NCBI GenBank assembly: GCA_949317995.1
Contig: OX439044.1
Location: forward strand, 31,072,733-31,136,732
Origin: Acholoe squamosa
Taxonomy: Eukaryota; Annelida; Polychaeta; Phyllodocida; Polynoidae
Length of the DNA stretch: 64,000 nucleotides
Reading direction: 5' to 3'
In this document: positions 10,201 to 19,898 of the stretch, in pieces
Position numbering within the stretch: the first letter of the stretch is position 1
Layout of the letters: every line of letters begins with the position of its first letter
Position numbers and translations under genes: made by a program
Notes under the pieces: generated by a model
The model's input: the letters and a program-made list of their open reading frames with translations, nothing else
Databases searched by the model: none
Told to the model about the DNA's origin: nothing

Positions 10201-12587
10201 GGTATACCTAGGTGTGACATATCCTACTGGCAGGTGCTAATCCACCAACAAGGCTCATTTTCACCTGGAGGAGTAGGGGGATGAGTCTCCTGGGTTACAC
10301 TCAGTCCTATCTGATATTTAATAATCACATAGATAAAGCCCATTGGAGCTTATCACTAATACACATACATGCCCAACCATCCCACCATAGTCTTAAGCTT
10401 ATAGATCCTCCAGGCTCTCCCACGCCTAGTCCCCAGATTAAGCTAAGCAAATCACCCCTGTACACTCCAGATGCCTACAAGTCCTGACACTTCCTGGGGC
10501 CATGTTAGCTTTGTCTGGCTGCTAATCCGTGGGAACGTTGACTCTGGACGGTGTCCCCTATCCACTTTATGCAAATGAGCACCTACATGTACTATCCCCT
10601 GTTTGGGTGTGAGGTGTTCATTTGCCTGTAGGGATGGAGTGGGGAAGTTGTAGGGTGATCATTGGCAGATTTAAAACGTTGTGTTGTTTGCAATGTCTGT
10701 TGTTTCCAGACACACAAGATGTAAATTGGGACGTAGCTGGAATATGTCAATGAAAGATAAAGAAATCTAACTACCAATAGAGCATAAATGCACCCAAAAA
10801 ATGTGTCCCTGCCTGCCCAGTGATTGTACAAATAATATCAATGTATAAACATTGGAATAGGTGCAGTCGCTGAATTCTTCTTCGGGTCTGTATCAAATCG
10901 TACCCACCCATTACACATCATTTGTCATTTTTAAAGAGTACATACATGTGTAGCAGTATAATGCTCTGTGGTTTTACACCAGTGAGTAACCATTTGTCAC
11001 TTGGAAAGGTTTTTTTTAGTCTTTTAGTATGGTGTTTCTTAGTGCTGGTGATAGGTCCATCAAACACTCTATCAAAGTCAGTGCTGGGTCTTATCAAATC
11101 CCCATGACTAATTCGTATCACTACTGTAATTGAAGAAAGGAATTCAGATGATCAAAAATATCCACAGTTACACAAAAACTCAACTATTTATATTTATATT
11201 AGACGTATAATTAATGATTTTCAGCTCCAAGCTAGGCATATAGGTGTACAAAAGGTTCAAAATAGTAACACGTCTATTAAACTACAACCCAAAGGTCAAC
11301 CCATAATCAAGATAACCTTTGTATACATTTCCTCCATTTAGAGGCAATATTAAAAAAAAGGAAAATGTGAGGATAAATGGCAGTTTTGATTCATCGATAT
11401 CTGTTAGGAAGTTGGATTGTGTCTGACAAGCCCAGACTTGTGCTGTTGTATGGTGATAAGTAGTGTATCAGTGACTGGGAAACTGATCTGTCTGAACTGT
11501 CCCTTTTTACTCTCCTCCTGTGTCTGCCATGCCTCTATGCAACGTACAGTCTTTGTGGGAGTCTGGGATGGGGGGGGGGCACAGGGGGCTGGTGTATGGT
11601 TGATTTTCACGGGTTGGCATTCCCCATTGAAGGACATTATTTCATCACTCGAGGACATCATTCTGAGGAGGAAAATCATGTGGTCTGTTTTCAAATTTTA
11701 TCCAGATGCTGTTTATTTGATATGTATCTTTTATACCTTCTTTTATATGTGAATGTATAGTTATTAAAAGAATCTCTGGACGAATTCGTGAGAATTGATC
11801 TTATGTGTGGGCCATATGGAGGGAGGCTGGGAGGTGGTACTTTGTTATAATAGGATGGTCTGGGAAAGAGCGATTTCTTAGAACATGGGGAGATGGATCA
11901 TGGCAAAGACATGTGCATATCCAACAACAAAGACCAATGAAATAGCAAAAAGGTGCCATGATGATGTATTGGTCTGTACACGGGCAGTGAATCCCCAGGG
12001 TGTGACTGTCAAGCGTTCCAGAAAGCACACACCTTAGTACATATCAACTTTGTGAGGTTGGAAAGCCATCACCAAAATGTAAATGTGGTAAAAAGCTTGT
12101 TGAAATTAGTGAGAAACCCGAGAGAGAAGCCGGTAGGACTTCACGACTCATACGTTTTGTGGGTCCAGAAGCAATTTTGATATTAATTCTTAAAATTCAT
12201 ATAAACTCAACCATCAATATGGAACTTACACATATGCCCCGGCATGCCCAGTATGGGTTTTCTGTAGCTGAAGGCAGTACAATATAGACTCCCAGTACTC
12301 CCAGTGATGACTTCAGCAGATACCCTGACAGGTGCTCCCTCCACACCTGCCCTTTTCATCCACCGGCCCCCAATTACACACCATCCCACAATCCAGTCAT
12401 GTTCCAGCACAAATCATGTCCCTGTCAGGGCTCAAGTAATTATAAAATCTCATTAAAAGTTTATTAGTGGCCCAAACAGGGGTACACATGTAATTTACAT
12501 ATTGTCACCGCCACCTTTAATTGGATATTTCACTGGAATACCGAAGGCAGTGTATCTTCCCAGACAATGACATTGGAGGAAGTTATT
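4291..12587. other. Intronic DNA without recognised genes
   Basis: This is mostly AT-rich unique-looking sequence. Seen in it are C13 at 5910-5922, G13 at 7249-7261, a G-run near 8918 followed by a GC-rich block at about 8960-9080, and a short tandem ATATAGGGTA pair near 6110-6140. There is also a partial inverted repeat of GGATGGGAGGAGGGG type at about 10065-10135. No exon, RNA gene or mobile element could be supported. Confidence 0.5.
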
Positions 12588-12774
12588 GCCGTTCATTCTT
12601 AAGAATGAACGGCTATAGGAGGGGACCCATTCTTAAATACAAGCTCTCATAGTGGTGCTTCCTCGCTCTCCATGTATAATCCTGTCATAGGTACAGTATT
12701 GAGTATGCCTATACCTGGATTAAAATCTGCAAATCAGTCAAGCATAGAAGTGGTGGCAGTGGTGGTGTTGGTGG
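12588..12774 (+). repeat. Left terminal inverted repeat of the 3.7-kb element
   Basis: It begins with a perfect 26-bp palindrome (12588-12613, arms GCCGTTCATTCTT), runs through the conserved TIR core (12640-12734) and ends in GGTGGT repeats (12749-12774). The GGTGGT part matches ACCACC repeats of the right end in inverted orientation. Confidence 0.75.
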
Positions 12775-13061
12775 ACCTGTTATTGTAGACCCTGGGGACA
12801 GAGTGGTGGTAGCCCTGGACACCTCAGGCAGAGCCATGGTATATAGTATATATACCCCCCCCCCCCCACCCACCTCTGAATGGTGGTGGTGGCTGTGCTC
12901 CTGTGGTGGCCCCATACCTGCCTGCCACCACCTCTCCCAGCATTATGTGGTTCTCTTCTGCTGCTGGTGCATTTCTCAGCACCACTGACTATTAACCCAC
13001 TAAAGGCCACCTACATGTATATTTATGTATACATGTACACATAAGTATGATGCACTTTTTT

Positions 13062-14172
13062 AGGAGTTTTAAGTGGCATGATGAATTGATGCACATTTAA
13101 ACCTTTATGGATGGCATGATGCATTGATGCACACTTAGACCTTTATGGATAGCATGATGTATTGATGCACACTTAACCCCTTAGGGATGTATTGATGCAC
13201 ACTTAACCCTTTATAGATGGCATGATGCATTGATGCACACTTAACCCTTTAGGGATAGCATGATACATTGATGCACACTTAACCCCTTAGGGATGTATTG
13301 ATGCACACTTAACCCTTTATAGATGGCATGATGCATTGATGCACACTTAACCTTTAGGGATAGCATGATGCATTGATGCACAATTAAACCTTTATGGATG
13401 GCATGATGCATTGGTGCACACTTAGACCTTTATGGATAGCATGATGCATTGATTCACACTTAACCCTTTATAGATGGCATGATGCATTGATGCACACTTA
13501 ACCCTTTATGAATGGCATGATGCATTGATGCACACTTAACCCTTTATAGATGTATTGATGCACACTTAACCCTTTGTAGATTGCATGATGCATTGATGCA
13601 CACTTAACCCTTTATGGATATCATGATGCATTGGTGCACACTTAGACCTTTATGGATAGCATGATGTATTGATGCACACTTAACCCCGTTAGGGATAGCA
13701 TGATGCATTGATGCACACTTAACCCTTTATAGATGGCATGATGCATTGATGCACACTTAACCCTTCATAAATAGCATGATGCATTGATGCACACTTAACC
13801 CTTTAGGGATGTATTGATGCACACTTTACCCTTTATAGATGGCATGATGCATTGATGCACACTTAACCCTTGAGGGATGGCATGATGCATTGATGCACCC
13901 TTAACCCTTTATAGATTGCATGATGCATTGATGCACATTTAACCCTTCATAGGTGGCATGATGCATTGATGTACACTTAACGCTTTCGGGATGGCATGAT
14001 GCATTGATGCACACTTAACCCTTTATAGATGGCATGATACATTGATTTACACTTAACCCTTTAGGGATGGCATGATGCATTGGTGCACACTTAACCCTTT
14101 ATGGATGGCATGATGCATTGATGCACAATTAACCCTTTATGGGTGACCTGCTACATTGATGCACACTTTAAG
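13062..14172. repeat. Minisatellite, about 30 units of 38 or 29 bp
   Basis: The unit is GCATGATGCATTGATGCACA plus CTTAACCCTTTATAGATG, 38 bp. A 29-bp variant lacks GCATGATGC. I counted about 30 occurrences of the ATTGATGCACACTTAA core or a close variant. Higher-order alternation of long and short units is visible (for example 13141-13330). The unit is itself partly palindromic (ATGATGCAT, TGCATTGATGCA). It is not coding. Confidence 0.95.
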
Positions 14173-14258
14173 CATTATAATTAACCATGACAAATAAATC
14201 ACCATGGCTATGCCGTGCTTAACTGATTTCCTTAATCCATCAAATACACGCCTCCTAG

Positions 14259-16113
14259 TTGTTTTCCATGTGTGTCGGCCATCTTTGTTTTAGGAAACAC
14301 AGGGATCCAGCTCATATATTGTCAATTTTAATCTTCAAAAGTTATCAGATGGATGTTAGTGACCATTGGGACACCTCAACTAGCTAATTTTATTGTTCTC
14401 CATATATGTCGGCCATCTTTGTTTTAGGAAACACAGGGATCCAGGCCATATATGGTCAACTTCGATCTTCAAAAGTTATCAGATGGATGTTAGTGACCAT
14501 TGGGACACCTCAAGTACCTAATTTTATTGTTTTCCATGTGTATCGGCCATCTTGGTTTTCAGAAACACAGGGCTCCAGATCATATGTGGTCAATTTTGAT
14601 CTTCAAAAGTTATCAGATGGATGTTAGTGACCATTGGGAGACCTCAACTACCCAATTTTGTTGTTTTCCATGTGTGTTGGCCATCTTTGTTTTAGGAAAC
14701 ACAGGGATCCAGGTCACACATGGTCAATTTTGATCTTAAAAAAAAGTTATAGATGGATGTTAGTGACCATTGGGACACCTCAACTACCCAATTTTATTGT
14801 TTTCCATGTGTGTCGGCCATCTTTGTTTTAGAAAACACAGGGATCCAGGCCATATATGGTCAACTTTGATCTTCAAAAATTATCAGATGGATGTTAGTGA
14901 CCATTGGGAAACCTCAACTACCCAATTTTATTGTTTTCCATGTGTGTCGGCCATCTTGGTTTTAGGAAACACAGGGATCTAGGTCATATGTGGTCAATTT
15001 TGATCTTCAAAAGATATCAGATGGATGTTAGTGGCCATTGGGACACCTCAACTACCTAATTCTATTGTTTTCCTTGTGTGTCTGCCATCTTGGTTTTAGG
15101 AAACACAGGGATCCAGGTCATATGTGGTCAATTTTAATCTTCAAAAGATATCAGATGGATGTTAGTGACCATTGGGACACCTCAACTACCTAATTCTATT
15201 GTTTTCCTTGTGTGTCGGCCCTCTTGGTTTTAGGAAACACAGGGATCCAGGTCATATGTGGTCAATTTCGATCTTGAAATGTTATCAGATGGATGTTAGT
15301 GACCATTGAAAGACCTCAACTACCTAATTCTATTGTTCTCCATATGTGTCGGCCATCTTTGTTTTAGGAAACACAGGGGTCCAGGTCATATATGGTCAAC
15401 TTCGATCTTCAATAGTTATCAGATGGATGTTAGTGACCATTGGAAGACCTCAACTACCTAATTCTTTTGTTTTCCTTGTGTGTCGGCCATCTTGGTTTCA
15501 GGATCACAGGGATCCAGGTCATATGTGGTCAATTTTGATCTTCAAAAGTTATCAGATGGATGTTAGTGACCATTGAAAGACCTCAACTACCTAATTCTAT
15601 TGTTTTTCATATGTGTCGGCCATCTTGGTTTTAGAAAACACAGGGATCCAGCTCAAATATGGTCAATTTTGATCTTTCAAAGTTATGAGGTGGATGTTAG
15701 TAGTCATTGGGATACCTCAACTACCTAATTTTATTGTTTTCCATATGTGTCGTCCATCTTGGTTTTCAGAAACACAGGGGTCCAGGTCATATATGGTCAA
15801 TTTTGATCTTCAAAAGATATCAGATGGAGGTTAGTGACCATTTGGACACCTCAACTACCCAATTTTATTGTTTTCCATGTGTGTCGGCCATCTTGGTTTT
15901 ATGAAACACAGGGATCCAGGTCATATGTGGTCAATTTTGATCTTCAAAAGTTATCAGATGGATGTTAGTGACCATTGGGACACCTCAACTACCCAATTCT
16001 TTTGTTTTCCTTGTGTGTCGGCCATCTTGGTTTCAGGAATCACAGGGATCCAGGTCATATGTGGTCAATTTTGATCTTCAAAAGTTATCAGATGGATGTT
16101 AGTGACCATTGTG
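14259..16113. repeat. Minisatellite, 14 units of 134 bp
   Basis: The marker GGATGTTAGTGACCATTGGG (or a close variant) starts at 14351, 14485, 14619, 14755, 14889, 15023, 15157, 15291, 15425, 15558, 15692, 15826, 15960 and 16094, so the period is 134 bp with rare 1-2 bp shifts. Units differ by a few percent. Each carries CGGCCATCTTG, the complement of a YY1-like CAAGATGGC site. The overlapping open frames in the array are period artefacts: 134 is not a multiple of 3 and the frame rotates. Confidence 0.97.
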
Positions 16114-16115
16114 AC

Positions 16116-16315
16116 ACCACCACCACCAATACCACCACCACACTACTCCCAACCCTCACACACATTCCTTATTTGCATATTTTAATCCAGGCATAGGTTT
16201 ACTCCATACTATAGCAATGGGACAGGATTTTACATGGAGAGCGAGGAAGCACCACAATCAGAGCATATATTTAAGTATAGGTCCATTCCAAAGGCCATAG
16301 AGTTCATATATAATG
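16116..16315 (-). repeat. Right terminal inverted repeat of the 3.7-kb element
   Basis: This is the inverted counterpart of 12594-12774. It runs from ACCACC repeats (16116-16150) through ATTTGCATATTTTAATCCAG (16171-16190) and the GGAGAGCGAGGAAGCACCAC block (16236-16255) to GTTCATATATAATG at the outer end. It contains an octamer ATTTGCAT (16171-16178). It lacks the perfect outer palindrome of the left end. Confidence 0.75.
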
Positions 16316-16340
16316 ATCTTTTTTCCTTGGATCATAATAG

Positions 16341-16585
16341 GAATATGCACGGCATTACAGCATTGCTGTGTTTACTTTCCTGAAAGTATGTTATAGATTA
16401 ATAAATTGCAAAACACACAACATATGAAGGGCTTTTATATTCCGTATTAAAATAATATTTGTTCTGAAAATTTTGATCTAAGATCATATTAAAAATGTTG
16501 TAAATCAATTCTATACTTCTTAGAACATGATATGAATATGCACGGCATTACAGCTTTGCTGTGTTTACTTTGCCGAAAATATGGG
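16341..16585 (+). repeat. Dimeric direct repeat, spacing 193 bp
   Basis: GAATATGCACGGCATTACAG at 16341 recurs at 16534. The copies stay alike for about 50 bp (through TTGCTGTGTTTACTTT and into GAAA.TATG). The core ACAGCATTGCTGT can fold back on itself. It lies directly outside the right end of the TIR element and could be part of it or an older repeat. Confidence 0.75.
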
Positions 16586-16684
16586 ATAAATTTCTAATCC
16601 GGGAAACGCACTGCAATTTAACTGCTTTTAGAATTGATATTAAACTCAGAATTGATCGTCAAATTTAAATATTAATCCTAATAT

Positions 16685-16790
16685 CTTGATCATAGATGAC
16701 AGATCCTAAATTCAATCCTCTCAATTGCATCCTTAACACGGGCCTCTTGATCATAGATCTTAGAACCTAAATTTTCAATTGAATCCTTAA
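16685..16790 (+). repeat. Short direct repeat, spacing about 62 bp
   Basis: CTTGATCATAGAT at about 16685 and 16747 is followed in both copies by CCTAAATT and an ATCCTTAACA end. This is an imperfect two-copy tandem. Confidence 0.6.
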
Positions 16791-16820
16791 CATAAGCTCC
16801 TAACCATTGACCCCTTGTAT

Positions 16821-16948
16821 GTCGTCTGCTTTTGGGTGTCGTCTGCTCAAGATTGCCACCAACTGAAGCCTTAGCAGGGGTTCGGCAGCTGAGACGCCTT
16901 ATGTTGGTGGGCGGTAGTCAGAACCAGCGTCTCTATCCAGCAGACGAC
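16821..16948. promoter_or_regulatory. Three copies of the GTCGTCTGCT motif
   Basis: Exact copies lie at 16821-16830 (+), 16838-16847 (+) and 16939-16948 (-). This is the densest group of a motif dispersed through the intron (see findings). Function unknown. Confidence 0.6.
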
Positions 16949-17620
16949 ATTTCTGTAGAAGGGAAACCTCAGAGCAGCCTGAAGCCACTGCCTAATTATG
17001 GGCCACAGCTCGTTCAGCAGTCATTTAGTGTTTGGGACTACGATCTTTTAGTACACATGCTCAGGGCGAAAAGATGGTAGATGATCTGCCAACATGTCAA
17101 ATGCAGTGAACGCCCCCCCCCCTCGCCCCTCCCTAGACATGCCCAGGTCTCTGATATGAATCCAGATTGAAATATGATTAGAATATTGATCGAAATGCTT
17201 AGATTCTGGTGTCCGTCGGACCGGTTGCCTAAAACAGTCGCTATCAAAACAATTCATTTGCATGGAAATTGCAAGTCTAATAATGACTTGTCAATCGGTC
17301 CATATGTGATCATCTGTGGAGCATTGAGGACAACATTTAAGTGTAGAAAGTAGTTCTCGTTTGACACCCCCCGCTTGTGTATGACTTGTCGAGCATTACT
17401 CTCGGGAGGAAACACGCCCAGATCAAACACCGATATGCTGTTACCATTTCTTCATGGAGAAGGGACCCCGAGATCGTGCGTCAACCTCTGCAGTCACTGT
17501 CCCTTGAGGCCCTGTGGTTAGCGTTTTAGCCCCCCCCCCCCCCCCCCATTTCACCCCCACATAGACATGCAAGCCTATGTCGGCCGTCCCCGAGCCCTCA
17601 GGGGATTTGGGTCCGTAATC
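16949..17620. other. Intronic, no gene seen
   Basis: CpG is somewhat elevated. A C-run lies near 17115 and an 18-base C-run at 17530-17547. Nothing else was recognised. Confidence 0.5.
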
Positions 17621-17708
17621 GGGGTACGCCATTTCTCATGTGGCGTACGCCATTTTCAATCGGGTATTTACCTGATGTCACCTCAGTATGGCCCTATGGG
17701 CGTACGCC
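17621..17708. repeat. Cluster of the palindrome GGCGTACGCC
   Basis: The perfect 10-bp palindrome GGCGTACGCC occurs at 17642-17651 and 17699-17708, and one near copy (GGGGTACGCC) at 17621-17630. Each is followed by CA[TC] or CATTT. Three copies in 88 bp of a CpG-containing palindrome suggest a protein-binding site cluster or a decayed repeat. Confidence 0.65.
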
Positions 17709-19046
17709 ACACTACGTTTGTCCGGCGGGCGCTGACTCTTACCTAACGGGAGTCCTTAACTGAGTCGCGCACAGTGACTACACTACGTCGGCGCCGCATT
17801 TCCAAAATTTCCACCTGCACGCGTGCAAGACGCACAAGTAATACACCCAATGTGCGGGGTCCAATCCTCCAGGGAGCGCCATGAGTGGGACCTGGGCAAG
17901 GCGGGCATGTTTGAAGTCAAGAGACGCCACTTGCCGCACCAGCACACAAGACACTTGGGGCAGGCAGGTGATTGGGGTTGTATAAGGTTGACACGGGTTA
18001 GGAACGTTTGAAGTCCTTTGTACTGTAAAGTGCGTGTTGTAAAACGTCACTGCACAATTAGATACAAGCTGGCTAAATGCAAACAACAAAGACAACAACA
18101 CCAATAACAAGGGCAACAACATCAACAAAAACCATTCAGTGCATTGGATGGTGCTATGACAGCAGTACCTTGTATGTCTCCCCGTGGGATTTTCATTTCT
18201 GAGCTCTGGTACAAGTGGAAATGGCTCTCATTATGCTGGTAACAAAAGTAAAGTTTTTGAATTTTATTGTGCCCATAAAATGCTCGTTCTGTGCCGATAC
18301 ACACACCAGACGGCTCAGCTACCCATTAGTGGTTAAACAATATGCGGGTAAGGTCGTAAAACCATTTCCCCCAGTTGGGTTTCCACACCCATTGTGGTCA
18401 TTTTTCTCTTTTCTTTTTCTTTTTTACCTCATTTTCTCTCCTCTGCCCTCTGTCGGTCTGTGCGTGCAAGGGTGATGGCCATTTTGGGGGTCGGCTTTTA
18501 AAACGGGGTATAGGACCGGTAGAGCGCGTCCCCTCAACGACGTGTGTTGGGGCCAGTTATCATATAGAGACCATAACTTCTCTCTCTAGGAGGCCGCCAT
18601 CTTGCCCACCCCCCCCCCCTCCAAATCGACTTAGGTTCCTGGTTCCTGCCACTAACCCACCAAATAGAGGCACCGATATTGTAAGTTTTCATCTCTGCCG
18701 CTTCTTTGGCCACCTTGGCGCTGCAGGCATTCTAAGGTCTATGTAGTTCCACTGTTCTGATCCACCCCTATATACCAGGGAGGAGACTGCGAATGCCGAC
18801 CACACGCAAACCAGCCATAGAACAGTGTAAATGTATGTCCAAGCCTCCTGTTTTGGTGGTGAGTTGAAAGGGAGACCGTGCCCAGGTTAATGTGTCGAGT
18901 TTAACGTGTTCGTGTGTCACCCCCACAAGTCACAGATGTCAGTCACACGCCAACTTATAGAAATGTGTCTGTATATATCCCCGTAGTAAATTATGTGTAC
19001 ATGCATGGGCAGTGCGGACCTTGTAAACCACACCGAGGAACCAGTC
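17709..19046. other. Intronic, no gene seen
   Basis: The first part (17709-17960) is CpG-rich. There is a CAACAA-rich simple stretch at about 18066-18128, a pyrimidine-rich tract at about 18390-18450 and a C-run near 18607. No exon was recognised. Confidence 0.5.
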
Positions 19047-19068
19047 ACTTCCGGCTCTACACTTCCGG
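19047..19068 (-). promoter_or_regulatory. Paired ETS sites
   Basis: ACTTCCGG occurs at 19047-19054 and 19061-19068 (CCGGAAGT on the minus strand), 14 bp apart. This is the consensus of ETS-family factors. In several deuterostomes ETS factors act downstream of FGF/MAPK, but any link to ephrin expression here is inference. Confidence 0.5.
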
Positions 19069-19609
19069 TGCAAACTTTCAGTGCCAAAGTTGAATTTCTT
19101 AACTCTTTTTCTCGATAAAGCAGCCATTGTAAGTCATGTACAAGCATTCTGTCTGGAAAATAGAGATACATGTGCCTCACAAATTCAACGTCATGTTTGA
19201 TATCCCTGTATTATACACAGTGAACAAGGCAATGGCATCAACAGGTATATTTAAAGTAAATCTGATCTAATTGAGCCATGAGTAAGAGGTTTGTTGTGAG
19301 TTCATTTACTGTATACCTTTACATCAAGCTTCTCTATTGTAGGATGTTGCACGACTGACCACCAGTCTAATGACACTTAGTGTGACCCCCTCCACTCCCA
19401 CCCCCTATGGCTCTGACCCACACTCCTATACTACTCACCCCTCAGTTAACGACCCCCAACCATCACCATCCCCACCTACCAACAAAAGCACTTGCCCACT
19501 TACCTCTCTCTCTATGCCCCAGCAGAGCATCACTCGCCCCTCCATCCCCTACTCGTCCCACCACCCAAGGGTATATACCTGAAAACCCCTACACAGGTAG
19601 ACAAGGACT

Positions 19610-19898
19610 CAGGAGGGCGATTCATAAAAGCTGACGACCCATCTAGGTTTAAATGATGGATTTAGAAACAATCTTTCTAGACATATATTTTCAGAAATTC
19701 TTCGCTCAATAATAGATTTTCCAAACCTATCAAGCCCTATAGAATTTTGGTTAAAAGTAGTGTTATGGTGTTTAGTTGCAGTATGCATAAGAATGATAAT
19801 TCCACAATTTTCGGCAATTATTATGTATTGACCAAAATCACAGTTATATAGTCGTCTTTCCTTGATGACATCGTGGGTTTTTATGAATCGCCCTCCTG
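19610..19898. mobile_element. MITE with perfect 20-bp terminal inverted repeats
   Basis: CAGGAGGGCGATTCATAAAA at 19610-19629 is matched exactly by its complement at 19879-19898. The 289-bp element has an AT-rich interior (much AATTAT/TTATT) and no coding capacity. No clear target-site duplication is visible, so the superfamily is undetermined. Confidence 0.85.

Larger units (their letters stand above)
12588..16315. mobile_element. Non-autonomous TIR element of 3.7 kb enclosing two minisatellites
   Basis: The ends at about 12588-12774 and 16116-16315 are inverted copies of one another. Well-conserved parts are CTGGATTAAAATCTGCAAAT (12715-12734), whose complement is at 16171-16190 with one mismatch, and a block containing GTGGTGCTTCCTCGCTCTCC (12651-12670), found inverted at 16231-16253. 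The similarity continues outwards to GAATGAAC near the outer ends and inwards into GGTGGT/ACCACC-rich stretches. The interior is two tandem arrays and a short spacer, with no transposase. The size and long imperfect TIRs suggest a foldback-like or MITE-derived DNA transposon. I could not identify a target-site duplication, so the exact borders and the superfamily are open. Confidence 0.75.

Noticed and set aside
13062..14172. Telomere-like TTAACCC words
   Set aside because: They are part of the 38-bp unit and not a head-to-tail TTAGGG array.
14259..16113. Regularly spaced repeats as a CRISPR array
   Set aside because: Units are contiguous and similar along their whole length without unique spacers, and the genome is eukaryotic.
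14406..16196. Series of overlapping open frames of 65-77 codons
   Set aside because: They are generated by the 134-bp tandem repeat. The frame shifts each unit, so no continuous protein exists.
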